64,000 nt of DNA from Aliiglaciecola sp. LCG003 (GTDB taxonomy: Bacteria; Pseudomonadota; Gammaproteobacteria; Enterobacterales; Alteromonadaceae). Both the position numbers and the translations under genes were made by a program. Positions 8,630 to 16,879 of this stretch are shown one piece after another. The DNA lies in assembly GCF_030316135.1 (NCBI RefSeq), contig NZ_CP128185.1, forward strand, positions 124,001 to 188,000, written 5' to 3'. Position 1 is the stretch's first letter, and the number at the start of each line of letters is the position of its first letter. Under the pieces are notes generated by a model that searched no databases, was not told where the DNA came from, and saw only the letters and a list, made by a program, of their open reading frames with translations.

Positions 8630-10027
8630 TTAAATCGGGAAATGTCCCGCTTCCGTTTCTATGGTTATCCAGCGCAACTCGGTGAATTGATCGATCCCGG
8701 CTTTACCGCCAAAGCGGCCATAGCCAGAAGCACCTACACCACCGAAAGGCATTTGCGCTTCATCATGCACAGTCGATCCGTTAACGTGGCAGATCCCCGA
8801 TTTTATTTTGCGCGCTACCTTCAAACCTCGAGCACTGTCTTTAGTGAACACAGCAGCACTGAGTCCATACTCACTATCATTGGCAATACGTAACGCATCA
8901 GCTTCATCTTGGGCTCGAATAATTGCGACTATCGGGCCAAAACTTTCTTCAGAATATATCTTCATGTCAGCGGTTACTTTATCTAGCACCGTTGCTGGCA
9001 TCAGCACAGAATCAGCTTTTCCGCCGACAACCAACTGTGCACCTTTGCTTAAGGCGTCATCTATTAACATGTTCACTTTAGTAACGGTTTTTTCATCCAC
9101 CACCGCACCTAAAGGTGTGTTTCCTTCTCGAGGGTCACCGGTGGGCATGGTTTTGACTTTTTCAGCAAACTTAGCTACAAAATCATCGGCCACCGAGTCA
9201 TCAACTACAAGGCGCTCGGTGGACATACAAATTTGCCCCTGATTCATAAAGGCCCCAAATGCAGCCGCTTTAACAGCTTCATCTAAATCAGCATCATCAA
9301 GGATTAGCATAGGTGCTTTTCCTCCTAGCTCTAGTAAAACCGGCTTAAGATGTTCAGCGGCACGTTTCGCAATGATGCGACCTACTGCGGTCGAGCCAGT
9401 GAAATTTATCCGTTTTACTAGAGGATGATCTATCAGCGCTCCGACAACATCACCCGCATCAGCAGGTGCATTAGTTACAATGTTAACCGTGTCTTGTGGG
9501 AATCCGGCCTCAGTGCAGGCTTCAATAATTAAACTATGGGTTCTTGGGCACAGCTCAGAGGCTTTCAATATCACAGCATTGCCACAGGCCAATGCGGTTG
9601 AAATGGCCCGTACACCCAAAATAATCGGTGCATTCCACGGTGCGATACCGAGAATCACCCCGACCGGCTCTCTCAATGCTAACGCTAAACAGCCGGGTTT
9701 ATCTGAAGGAATAGTCTCACCACCGATTTGAGTCGTCAGCGAAGCGGCTTCACGTAACATGGAGGCTGCTAAACCTAGGTTAAACATAGCCCAACCGGCG
9801 GTCGCGCCCACTTCATTCATCATCGCTTCAACAAATTCGGCATGGCGAGCTTCTAACGCTACAGCGGCTTTGTTGAGTATTGCGCGGCGGGCATTTGGCC
9901 CAAGCAATGACCATTTCTCGAATCCTGCCTGTGCTTTTTCAGCAATGGCAGCCATATCACTACCTTGCATTGCAACAGAAGTGCTTGCCAACTCACCTGT
10001 CAGTGGATTTTTACGTTCGAAATTCAT
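8630..10027 (-). CDS. vdh: Vanillin dehydrogenase-type aldehyde dehydrogenase (copy 1)
   Basis: 465 residues, NAD(P)-dependent aldehyde dehydrogenase oxidising an aromatic aldehyde to its acid, here probably vanillin to vanillate. Visible motifs: GIAPWNAPI, INFTGSTAVG (cofactor binding), the general base Glu in LELGGKAPM, the catalytic Cys in NQGQICMSTERL, and EESFGPIVAI. The ATG at 10027 follows AAAGGGG; a start at 10045 would not. The protein is about 90 percent identical by eye to the vdh copy at 41050-42447, a recent duplication or transfer. It lies 42 bases behind the aromatic-acid MFS gene as one operon, and the VanAB genes that use its product are upstream on the same strand. Confidence 0.92.
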   Translation of the reverse strand: MNFERKNPLTGELASTSVAMQGSDMAAIAEKAQAGFEKWSLLGPNARRAILNKAAVALEARHAEFVEAMMNEVGATAGWAMFNLGLAASMLREAASLTTQIGGETIPSDKPGCLALALREPVGVILGIAPWNAPIILGVRAISTALACGNAVILKASELCPRTHSLIIEACTEAGFPQDTVNIVTNAPADAGDVVGALIDHPLVKRINFTGSTAVGRIIAKRAAEHLKPVLLELGGKAPMLILDDADLDEAVKAAAFGAFMNQGQICMSTERLVVDDSVADDFVAKFAEKVKTMPTGDPREGNTPLGAVVDEKTVTKVNMLIDDALSKGAQLVVGGKADSVLMPATVLDKVTADMKIYSEESFGPIVAIIRAQDEADALRIANDSEYGLSAAVFTKDSARGLKVARKIKSGICHVNGSTVHDEAQMPFGGVGASGYGRFGGKAGIDQFTELRWITIETEAGHFPI

Positions 10028-10069
10028 AACATTCCCCTTTAACAACTGGATATTAATTAACTCATTTAG

Positions 10070-11392
10070 TTAAGCAGGACTATTCGATAGCCGTGCTTGC
10101 ATAACCCGACCTAAATAGAACAGTGCCGCCGCTGAAAATAATGCTCCTAGCCCCATTGCAATAGATACATCCATCAAGTCAAAGCCGGATACAAATAGGT
10201 AACCAGCAATAACTGGCCCTAGTGCTGCACCGCCACGGCCTATACCAATGACTAAACCCGTACCGCTTCCTCTGACTTCAGCCGGAAATGCTTCCGCCAT
10301 CAATGCATACAATCCGACTACACCAGCATTAGTAAAGAAACCCGTTGCGGCAGATATTAGCGACAAATTAAATAGCGATTGTGGTCCTAAACCAAAGATA
10401 ACGACCATGCAAAAAGACAATACCAAGATCCCAATTAGTAACGGACGAAGTTGAAAACGACTTGCAAAAAGCCCAAGCAAAATAGCACCAATGGCACCAC
10501 CAACATTTGCCCATACCAATACCGAACCGGCAGATGATGGCTCGAAACCGATATCAACCACAATTTTAGGGATCCATTTTAGAATGTAGTAAAATGTCAT
10601 AATATGAGTAAAGTAAGCCGCTACGAGAAGAATGGTAATGCTGCGATATTGACCACTTATCAACAGTTTAAAACTGGAGGCATTATGGCTAACACTTTTT
10701 TCAGGTAATTGTGCTATTGGAGTATGTGCCATCTTTTGCAGATAATGGTTAATTTTCGACAGCGCATTTTGTGGTTGTTTGGTTACCAGAAAATTGATTG
10801 ATTCAGGTAAATAAAAGAAACTTACAATCAGGAAAAGTCCAGTCACTATGCCGCCGAACACAAAAATAGCGTGCCACGAATAGTAATCTAGTAATACGGT
10901 TGCTACTGACCCGCCCAATATTGCACCTATGGGATATCCCGCCGCCATTAATATGACCGCTAGATTACGATATTTGGCATTCGCATACTCTGCTACTAGT
11001 GCGTTAGTAGAAGCCAGCATGCCGCCTACACCTAAGCCGGTTAGAAAGCGGAATATCAACAGGTGATCCAACGAATCAGCAAAAGCGCTGGCGGTCATAC
11101 CTATGGTCATTACTGTCAAGCAGCCTAATATAGTTGGGCGACGGCCAAAGCGGTCGGCTAAATTACCCAATGTAATAGAGCCGATGGCCATACCGATAAG
11201 CTCCATTGCTAAGACTATACCTAACGCAGCACGGTCAATATTCCATTCCGAAGCAATTCCGGGAGAAGCAAAGCTGATTGCGAGTACATCAAAACCATCT
11301 AAAGCATTGAGTAATATACACATGACCACTGCAAAAATTTGGAATCGATGCATTGGCGATTGTTCGATCATAGGTCTTGGATCGTTGATCAT
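10070..11392 (-). CDS. MFS aromatic acid:H+ symporter (PcaK/VanK-like)
   Basis: 440 residues with 12 predicted spans. The 'ALDGFDVLAISFASPGIA' segment in the first helix carries the DGFD signature of the aromatic acid:H+ symporter family. It is followed by 'GNLADRFGRRPTIL' and 'RFLTGLGVGGMLASTNALVAEY', also characteristic. Likely inner-membrane uptake of vanillate or a related hydroxybenzoate. First gene of an operon with vdh copy 1 (42-base gap). The upstream leader contains the dyad element shared with the TonB receptor promoter. A GAGG lies 11 bases before the ATG. Confidence 0.88.
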   Translation of the reverse strand: MINDPRPMIEQSPMHRFQIFAVVMCILLNALDGFDVLAISFASPGIASEWNIDRAALGIVLAMELIGMAIGSITLGNLADRFGRRPTILGCLTVMTIGMTASAFADSLDHLLIFRFLTGLGVGGMLASTNALVAEYANAKYRNLAVILMAAGYPIGAILGGSVATVLLDYYSWHAIFVFGGIVTGLFLIVSFFYLPESINFLVTKQPQNALSKINHYLQKMAHTPIAQLPEKSVSHNASSFKLLISGQYRSITILLVAAYFTHIMTFYYILKWIPKIVVDIGFEPSSAGSVLVWANVGGAIGAILLGLFASRFQLRPLLIGILVLSFCMVVIFGLGPQSLFNLSLISAATGFFTNAGVVGLYALMAEAFPAEVRGSGTGLVIGIGRGGAALGPVIAGYLFVSGFDLMDVSIAMGLGALFSAAALFYLGRVMQARLSNSPA

Positions 11393-11676
11393 TTTTTTAT
11401 TTGCCTCAGTGGCTATTTTTAGAAACAGAGTTTAAATATATAACCAATTGAATTTTCTTAATTCAAATTTACCAATCAAGCTTTACTTATGCATTTTATG
11501 ACACTTATCTTAGGTCAAAGTAATCGCCAGAGGGACAAGTATTCACTGTGCCGATGCTGCTTGGTTGGCGTCTAGTTACGCTCGTTTAAAGTTGTTACCC
11601 ACTCCGTCCCTGCGGTGTAGAGATTGATAGTTCCGAAACTATCTCAATTTGTACATTAATCATCTTTGACTTTCGC

Positions 11677-11711
11677 CACCAATCATAAAAGGTAACAAAT
11701 CCATTACTTTT
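11677..11711. promoter_or_regulatory. Conserved dyad element, copy B (candidate operator)
   Basis: 33 of 35 bases match copy A at 5451-5485, including ACCAATCATAAAA and CCATTACTTTT. The dyad core is retained with one arm mismatch (AAAGGTAA against TTACTTTT). It lies upstream of the minus-strand MFS-vdh operon in the same orientation as copy A relative to its receptor gene. Confidence 0.6.
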
Positions 11712-11903
11712 AATTTACGTTGTTAACCGGTACTTACAAAAAGTAAGTTGAGTTAAACATTATCCATTAGATTGCATCGACCTGCTATTTTGAAGAAGTG
11801 AATCAATATAATACCCGAAGTCCCATTTTACCTGTGCTTCAAAGTTCTTTAGATGCTGACTTTTGATTGTCAAAGTGGTTGTTTTAATAGCATAGCTGCA
11901 ACC

Positions 11904-11929
11904 ATCAAAAATGGACATCAAAAATGGAC
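11904..11929. repeat. 13-base tandem repeat, two units
   Basis: ATCAAAAATGGAC occurs twice in direct succession without mismatch, and a third partial unit (AT) follows. Located in the intergenic region upstream of the MFS-vdh operon. The function is unknown; it may be a replication-slippage product. Confidence 0.7.
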
Positions 11930-12056
11930 ATGCTAAAAAATTAGTCGGTTAAAATTGTTCGACAGAATCCTTTGGTGTGATTTTCTGTGCTAAAAAAGCC
12001 ATAAAGCAGTTTGTAAAATCAGTCACTCACAAACTGCTAATACGCTTCAGTTTCGA

Positions 12057-12089
12057 AAATAAGATTGGGCCGTCCAACCCAACTTATTT
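12057..12089 (-). terminator. Terminator-like hairpin after vanAB
   Basis: AAATAAG and CTTATTT form the outer stem and TTGGG/CCCAA the inner stem, with one bulged A and an eight-base loop. It lies 19 bases beyond the vanB stop. On the minus strand it ends in TTATTTTC, a modest T-run. Confidence 0.6.
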
Positions 12090-12107
12090 AATCTGAACTT
12101 AGGGTAT

Positions 12108-13058
12108 TTACAAATCTAATACCAATCTTGGGCTTTTAGAGCGTGAGCAGCAGGGGGTTATTTTTTGCATCTGCTGCTTTTCTTCATCGGTTAGAAATAC
12201 ATCTTTGTGATCGGCTTGACCTTCTAACAAACCCGTCACACAAGTACCGCAGACTCCTTCTTCGCAAGCAACCGGAATGAAAATTCCGTTGTCTTCCAAT
12301 ACATTAAGTATTGAGCAATCTGCCGGAACATTAAGTACTTGTCCACTGCTGTTGATCAGTATTTCAAAACTTTGATCATCAGTATGGTCAATCGGCGCAG
12401 CAGAGAAGTATTCGCGATGTAATTGTTCATTTGCCCAACCTGCCTGCAGCGCCTTGCTTAAGATGTCTTCTATGAAAGACACTGGACCACATACATACAG
12501 ATGATTGTCAGATTGAGCATTTACCAATAGTGGTTCAACATTTAGCCTATTGGCACTGTCACCGTTAGTGAAGTGAAAATGAGCTTTGTCAGCCCATGAA
12601 GATTGTTCAATACGCGCTAAATAGGGGGTTAGTGCCTGGCTACGACTGCAGAAATACAATTCAAAGTCTTGTTGGGTTGCTGCTAATTGCTCAGCCATGG
12701 CTAAGATAGGAGTAATGCCTATACCTGCCGCAAACAGCAAGGTTTTTCTCGCCCCTGATACCAGCGGGAAATGATTATTAGGTTCGCTGATAGTTAACGT
12801 ATCGCCAAGTTTGATCAGTTTATGCATGGCTTTAGAGCCACCACGACTATTTGCATCATTCAGCACAGCAATTTCGTAATAGTCCGAGCCAATTGGCGTG
12901 CACAATGAGTATTGCCTGATCAAGCCATTTGGGAGGTGCACATCAATGTGCGCACCCGCTTGGTATTTAGGTAACGACTCGGCATTCTTGGCAGCTAATT
13001 GCAGTCTTACTACTTGTTCAGTTAACTGTTCTCTATTTATTACCGTGACATCAATCAT
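12108..13058 (-). CDS. vanB: Vanillate O-demethylase, reductase subunit VanB
   Basis: 316 residues. Passes electrons from NAD(P)H to the Rieske oxygenase VanA. Domain order fits the phthalate dioxygenase reductase class: a flavin-binding barrel with 'RQYSLCTP' (residues about 48-55), an NAD-binding domain with 'LLFAAGIGITPILAMAEQL' and 'HLYVCGPVSFIEDIL', and a C-terminal plant-type [2Fe-2S] ferredoxin domain with 'CEEGVCGTC' plus a distal Cys in 'TPCCSR'. It lies two bases behind vanA in the same operon. Controlled with vanA by the VanR operators near 14143-14207. Confidence 0.95.
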   Translation of the reverse strand: MIDVTVINREQLTEQVVRLQLAAKNAESLPKYQAGAHIDVHLPNGLIRQYSLCTPIGSDYYEIAVLNDANSRGGSKAMHKLIKLGDTLTISEPNNHFPLVSGARKTLLFAAGIGITPILAMAEQLAATQQDFELYFCSRSQALTPYLARIEQSSWADKAHFHFTNGDSANRLNVEPLLVNAQSDNHLYVCGPVSFIEDILSKALQAGWANEQLHREYFSAAPIDHTDDQSFEILINSSGQVLNVPADCSILNVLEDNGIFIPVACEEGVCGTCVTGLLEGQADHKDVFLTDEEKQQMQKITPCCSRSKSPRLVLDL

Positions 13059-13060
13059 CG

Positions 13061-14122
13061 CTATTCACCATTAGGTCGATTTGCAGCCTGCTCTTGTTTG
13101 ATTGCTCGTTCGATCATCCTACGTGCCTGAACACCACCGGCATCAATATCTAGCTTAAGAATTTTTTTGTCAGGATAGCGCAATAAGTTTTGTTGCTGTT
13201 GCTCCAAAACCTCTAAATCTTCAGCAAATATCTCACCTTGTCCGGTTCTGATTGTATCTGTAAGCGCAGTGTCTTGCGGTTTGAAGTCTCTAGCCATACC
13301 CCAGAAGTACCAGATGGACGTGTCGCTTTCAGGGGTGATGAAATCAACTACTATACTGCTGGCTTTATGCGCTTTGTCTGCGTTATATCCGCCTTTTCCA
13401 GCGTGGGCAACGCCAACTTCAATCATTATGTGACTTGGCAAATTAAAGCGACAAATTTGCCAGCGGTCTACAGGCACATCATCGGCAAGTTCGTTAGCAC
13501 GCAACGCAGCAGCCCAAAACGGGGGGGCCATAACATTTTCCATAAAACGGCTGGTGACAACACTTTGACCTTCCATCTTAGTAGAAACTGGAGACTCATC
13601 AATTTCCTTTTGACCTATGCTACTGGCATGAACATAGGTCTCATGGGTTAAATCCATTAAATTATCAATCATTAAGCGGTAATCGCAATTGATGTGGTAC
13701 AAGCCACCACCATAGCCCCAATTAGGATTTTCTGCCCATTCCAGTACAGGTAGTAATTCTTCTTTAGCTAAGGCTTTATCACCGGGCCACAACCAAATAA
13801 AGCCATAGCGTTCAACCACGGCATAACTCTTGATACAAGGAAAACCCTGCACCCGTTGATTCGGCATACTTTTCGTTTCGCCATCATCACCCATGCGCAA
13901 ACCATGATAGCCACATACGAGTTGACCATTTTCAACTGTTCCCAACGATAAAGGAGCGCCTCGATGAGGGCAAAAATCTTCCAAGGCAACAACTTTCCCT
14001 TGCTCGTTGCGGAAAAAAACAAGGCGTATTCCGCATATCTGACGAGCAAAAGGTTTATCAGTAATCTCGTCAGGTGTAAAAGCGACATACCAAGTATTCA
14101 TAGGGTGATTTTGCAATGACAT
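13061..14122 (-). CDS. vanA: Vanillate O-demethylase, oxygenase subunit VanA
   Basis: 353 residues. Rieske non-haem iron oxygenase that converts vanillate to protocatechuate and formaldehyde. The N-terminal Rieske domain has 'CPHRGAPLSLG' and 'CGYHGLRMG' (C-x-H ... C-x-x-H ligands, residues about 47-71). The catalytic domain has 'DNLMDLTHETYVHASSIG', which carries the histidine ligands of the mononuclear iron. Near the C-terminus 'DIDAGGVQARRMIERAIKQE' is typical of VanA. First gene of the vanAB operon, divergent from vanR, with two VanR-type palindromes upstream. Confidence 0.96.
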   Translation of the reverse strand: MSLQNHPMNTWYVAFTPDEITDKPFARQICGIRLVFFRNEQGKVVALEDFCPHRGAPLSLGTVENGQLVCGYHGLRMGDDGETKSMPNQRVQGFPCIKSYAVVERYGFIWLWPGDKALAKEELLPVLEWAENPNWGYGGGLYHINCDYRLMIDNLMDLTHETYVHASSIGQKEIDESPVSTKMEGQSVVTSRFMENVMAPPFWAAALRANELADDVPVDRWQICRFNLPSHIMIEVGVAHAGKGGYNADKAHKASSIVVDFITPESDTSIWYFWGMARDFKPQDTALTDTIRTGQGEIFAEDLEVLEQQQQNLLRYPDKKILKLDIDAGGVQARRMIERAIKQEQAANRPNGE

Positions 14123-14142
14123 AAACTTTACCTTTCATTAAC

Positions 14143-14154
14143 TTTGGATCCAGT
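14143..14154. promoter_or_regulatory. VanR operator-like palindrome, site 1
   Basis: TTTGGATCCAGT with the perfect 8-bp core TGGATCCA, 21 bases before the vanA start. It matches the known VanR target ATTGGATCCAAT (Caulobacter). Its place close to the likely transcription start suits repression of vanAB. Confidence 0.75.
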
Positions 14155-14195
14155 CTAGTCATAGATGAGCAAATAAACAACTATTTTTGGCTGTT

Positions 14196-14207
14196 ATTGG
14201 ATCCAAA
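14196..14207. promoter_or_regulatory. VanR operator-like palindrome, site 2
   Basis: ATTGGATCCAAA matches the described VanR operator ATTGGATCCAAT in 11 of 12 positions. It lies about 50 bases upstream of site 1, a spacing of roughly five helical turns that would allow cooperative binding across the vanAB promoter. Confidence 0.82.
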
Positions 14208-14317
14208 TTATCAATTTTATCACGATTACTGCCTCTAGTATTTGCTCGTTAAAGCCACAAAAATAGATTAACTAAATGATTTTATGAGAATATTTTTAAT
14301 TTTGGCCAAAATGATGA

Positions 14318-14329
14318 ATTGGATCCAAA
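14318..14329. promoter_or_regulatory. VanR operator-like palindrome, site 3 (vanR side)
   Basis: ATTGGATCCAAA, identical in sequence to site 2. It lies just upstream of a TATACT hexamer at 14347-14352, so it covers the likely -35 zone of vanR and suggests autoregulation. A 14-bp palindrome ATTTTGGCCAAAAT (14299-14312) sits directly beside it. Confidence 0.8.
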
Positions 14330-14394
14330 AAACCTAAAAATGAGCTTATACTAGGGTAACTCTTTCAGCAAAATCCACGTAATTGGAATGATAA

Positions 14395-15099
14395 ATGACA
14401 CATGATGGGCAAGGAGTCGTGAGTATCTTGCGAGACAAGATAGTGTCTGGCGAGTTTACCGCCGGTGAACGTTTAGCGGAAATTCCGACTGCTGAGTTGC
14501 TGGGCATTTCGAGAACCCCAATAAGGATAGCTTTTCGCGCACTTGAGCAAGAAGGCTTACTGACCAAGTTGCCAAGACGGGGATACATGGTAAGGAAAGT
14601 CACTCATAGTGAAATATCAGGTTCAATTGAAGTCCGAGGGGTGCTCGAGGGCTTAGCAGCCCGACAAGCGGCCGAAAAGGGATTGGATGAACTCACCATC
14701 GAAGGCTTGAAAAAATGCTTGCTAGAAGGTGATAAATTATTTGAGAAAGGATATATAAATCAACAAGATATTGAGGCGTACAATGTGTTGAATAAACGCT
14801 TTCACAGCCTGATTTTGCAAGCCAGTGGAAATCCAGCGATTCAATCGGCTTTGCAGCTTAACGAGCATCTGCCTTTCGCGTCAGTCTCGGCACTGGCATT
14901 TAATCCATCACAACTTGATCGTGAATTCCGTCGCTTTAACTATGCACACATGCAACATCATGCGGTATTTGAAGCTTTAATGAAGCGCCAAAGTGCTCGC
15001 TCAGAATCGATAATGCGCGAGCATGCGAACTCAACCTTGAGTTACGCAGAACAATTTGATGTCAATGGTTCCTATAAATTGGTGGATTCATCACTGTAG
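14395..15099 (+). CDS. vanR: GntR/FadR-family repressor VanR
   Basis: 234 residues. The N-terminal winged HTH of the GntR family (LRDKIVSGEFTAGERLAEIPTAELLGISRTPIRIAFRALEQEGLL, residues about 12-57) is followed by an all-helical FCD ligand domain with metal-site residues (EVRGVLEGLAAR, NKRFHSLIL, HHAVFEALMKR). Vanillate release of VanR from TTGGATCCAA operators is established in related bacteria, and three such sites lie between this gene and vanA. Divergent from vanAB, as in many van loci. No other GntR target is visible nearby. Confidence 0.92.
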   Translation: MTHDGQGVVSILRDKIVSGEFTAGERLAEIPTAELLGISRTPIRIAFRALEQEGLLTKLPRRGYMVRKVTHSEISGSIEVRGVLEGLAARQAAEKGLDELTIEGLKKCLLEGDKLFEKGYINQQDIEAYNVLNKRFHSLILQASGNPAIQSALQLNEHLPFASVSALAFNPSQLDREFRRFNYAHMQHHAVFEALMKRQSARSESIMREHANSTLSYAEQFDVNGSYKLVDSSL

Positions 15100-15197
15100 A
15101 AAATAGAGTGACAACTGCATGGGTCGTGGTAATAAACAGTCGTGTTGATCAGTGTCAGGAAACTTAATTTAGTGTGATTAAAATTGCCGACTGCTTT

Positions 15198-15483
15198 TCA
15201 TAGGTTGGCAATAGCATCGGGACTTTGCTTAATTATAGATATTTGTTTTCCGTCTTCTTCAGCATGGTTATAAAGCTGATTAAGCGCTCGACTGCGGCGA
15301 GTCATTTCATCCCTTAAAAAAGTTGGCTCAATCACTTCTATGGAGTCTGCAAACATAGATAAAAAATTTGCGATGTAAAATCCATCTGGCTTTTGCTTTT
15401 TAAAATGCTTTGGAAATAAGACTGCATCAGCAATTTCCCAAACATCGCTGCTAACGGATTTCACTTCTAATTGGGCACCCAGC
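15198..15483 (-). pseudogene. C-terminal remnant of a WYL-domain regulator, cut by the IS element
   Basis: About 94 codons remain and the frame runs without a start straight into the IS end at 15484; the GTG at 15464 is not a real start. The sequence 'GFYIANFLSMFADSIEVIEPTFLRDEMTRRSRALNQLY' matches the C-terminal extension of WYL-domain transcriptional regulators. The N-terminal HTH and the WYL core are missing, and no remainder is found beyond the IS. It lies in a degraded patch next to tRNA-Arg. WYL regulators are common in defence and mobile regions, so it may be left from a former island. Confidence 0.72.
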
Positions 15484-15573
15484 TGTTAATTTGTACTTAA
15501 AACTGATCCACGATTTGCATCTAAAACTGATCCACCCAAGTAGTCTTATATGACCATAATCATGTTTTAGTTT

Positions 15574-15744
15574 CTAGCGCTTTTTCTCCTTTGATTTTTT
15601 CGTAGATTCTTTAAATCTATAGCTGTCATTACCCGTTTCGATGATGTGGCAATGATGGGTTAATCTGTCTAGCAAGGCTGTTGTCAGTTTTGCATCACCA
15701 AACACGTTTGACCATTCAGTGAAGTTCAGATTGGTGGTGATAAG
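15574..15744 (-). pseudogene. istB: istB C-terminal remnant (IS21 helper ATPase)
   Basis: The minus strand encodes '[17 protein letters not shown]' followed by '[22 protein letters not shown]', the C-terminus of the IstB ATP-binding protein, ending at a TAG at 15574. The P-loop and all upstream parts are absent. It joins the istA remnant directly, marking the internal deletion point near 15745. Confidence 0.82.
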
Positions 15745-16007
15745 TCCTCATAAAGGTTTTTAACGGTTTTGCGCTATTTCCTGCGTCGCCTGGCTTCACG
15801 TTTAAGCCAGCTAATAAGCAGTTCTTCGAACTCGTCGACTTTGCCCAAGGTCTGCCGCTTAGTGTAAACAGGCTCAGCAATGTCCTTTTTGAGATAACGA
15901 CGTACTGTATTGCGAGACAATCCAGTGCGTTTAGTAATTTCTCGTTGGGACAGCCCATCACGAAAATACCATCGACGCATAACACTTAATAATGACACAT
16001 CTATCAC
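15745..16007 (-). pseudogene. istA: istA N-terminal remnant (IS21 transposase)
   Basis: It starts with an IstA-type HTH region (YFRDGLSQREITKRTGLSRNTVRRYLKK). A TAG after 'KREARRRRK' stops it at 77 codons, whereas the frame continues '[11 protein letters not shown]' as in intact IstA, so a sense codon (probably CAG) has mutated to TAG. The DDE catalytic domain is missing through the internal deletion. No activity is expected. Confidence 0.82.
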
Positions 16008-16111
16008 TCCACATTCTCCTGCTTAGAGGCGGCAGGAGGTATTAAATATGTGGATCAGTTTTAGATGCAAATTAGGGGGTAAAGTGGATCAGTTTTGGAT
16101 GCAAATTAACA

Positions 16112-16429
16112 CCTGACTGCTTAGTGGGCTCTATTACAAAAACAGATGGCTATTATAGAGATAATATTGGAAAATATTCTGTTGTGAATAGATTTGAAGT
16201 ACAAACTCAATTAGATCCAAAAATACCAGCGTTGGCATTTGGAAGAATTCATGTTTTTACTACAAACTTATCAGATACAAAAACAATTCTTAATACGATA
16301 ACTTCTCATCAGTTAAATAAGTTCAGGCCTTTTAGTTTGTATAAGCAAAAGTTGAATTCTAATTATCCATTACATAATTCAATCTGGTGGCCAGAAGTTG
16401 AAGATGGCGTTAATTACGGGGAAAGCTAA
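16112..16429 (+). pseudogene. Orphan 3' gene fragment, AT-rich
   Basis: An open frame starts at the right IS boundary (CCT GAC TGC TTA GTG) and ends at TAA 16427-16429, about 105 codons with no convincing start of its own. The protein (LDPKIPALAFGRIHVFTTNL, SIWWPEVEDG) is not recognised. Base composition is clearly AT-richer than the neighbouring core genes, consistent with acquired DNA. Its 5' part was probably lost with the IS event. It could be a complete small gene starting at GTG 16124, but there is no good ribosome site. Confidence 0.5.
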
Positions 16430-16575
16430 TAACGACTATGGTTTGCTAATTGGATTCGAGAAGAAAATGAATGGGAGCTTTAATATTCCCAATTATCGGA
16501 ATTGTTTAGTTTGGTCACGGTGTGGTCACAGATTTTTTTAGTTAGTGGATACTACAATCAAAAGGCCTTTAAAAA

Positions 16576-16652
<77 letters not shown>

Positions 16653-16879
16653 ACTTGTGGATGGACGATTCTAATGTAATACGGTTTTTTTTCCACTGTT
16701 ATTTAACGGATCTGCTTTTTCTTTATCGATTATTATTTTGAGAGGAATAATTCTATCAATCAAGCGTTCGAATTTTAACCGCTCACCCCTAAATTTCAAT
16801 GTGGGCACTCACTCACATTGGCTAGTTTTGTGATAGGACGATTTTGACCACTAAAAAGGTCTTTACGGTGGGAAGATTT

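Larger units (their letters stand above)
11393..12107. other. 715-base intergenic region between MFS/vdh operon and vanB
   Basis: No credible gene on either strand. It holds dyad element copy B (11677-11711), a second small inverted repeat ACTTAC-AAAAA-GTAAGT at about 11732-11748, a 13-base tandem repeat (11904-11929), a 10-bp stem hairpin (12005-12038) and a terminator-like hairpin after vanB (12057-12089). The operator lies about 285 bases before the MFS start, so the operon may have a long leader or an extra promoter. Confidence 0.6.
15484..16111 (-). mobile_element. Internally deleted IS21-family element
   Basis: The ends are inverted repeats beginning TGTTAATTTG (left, 15484) and ending CAAATTAACA (right, 16111). 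Each end carries two copies of a 23-24 base terminal repeat containing AAAACTGATCCAC (15488-15511, 15513-15535; 16051-16073, 16084-16107), the multiple-repeat layout of IS21 elements. Only the istA start and the istB end remain, so about 2 kb has been lost. No target-site duplication is seen in the flanks (CCCAGC against CCTGAC), which suggests adjacent deletion or rearrangement. Confidence 0.85.

Noticed and set aside
8808-9242. 144-codon plus-strand frame within vdh copy 1, with a matching antisense frame in copy 2
   Set aside because: Antisense shadow of a conserved aldehyde dehydrogenase; the composition follows the complement of real codons.
12005-12038. AGCAGTTTGT/ACAAACTGCT hairpin as a terminator
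   Set aside because: The 14-base loop and absence of an adjacent T-run make it weak. The hairpin at 12057-12089 is closer to the vanB stop.
13238-13651. 137-codon plus-strand open frame opposite vanA
   Set aside because: vanA is unmistakable on the other strand, and the antisense frame has no ribosome site or recognisable protein.
15476-16120. Target-site duplication around the IS21 relic
   Set aside because: CCCAGC on the left and CCTGAC on the right do not match; no duplication can be claimed.
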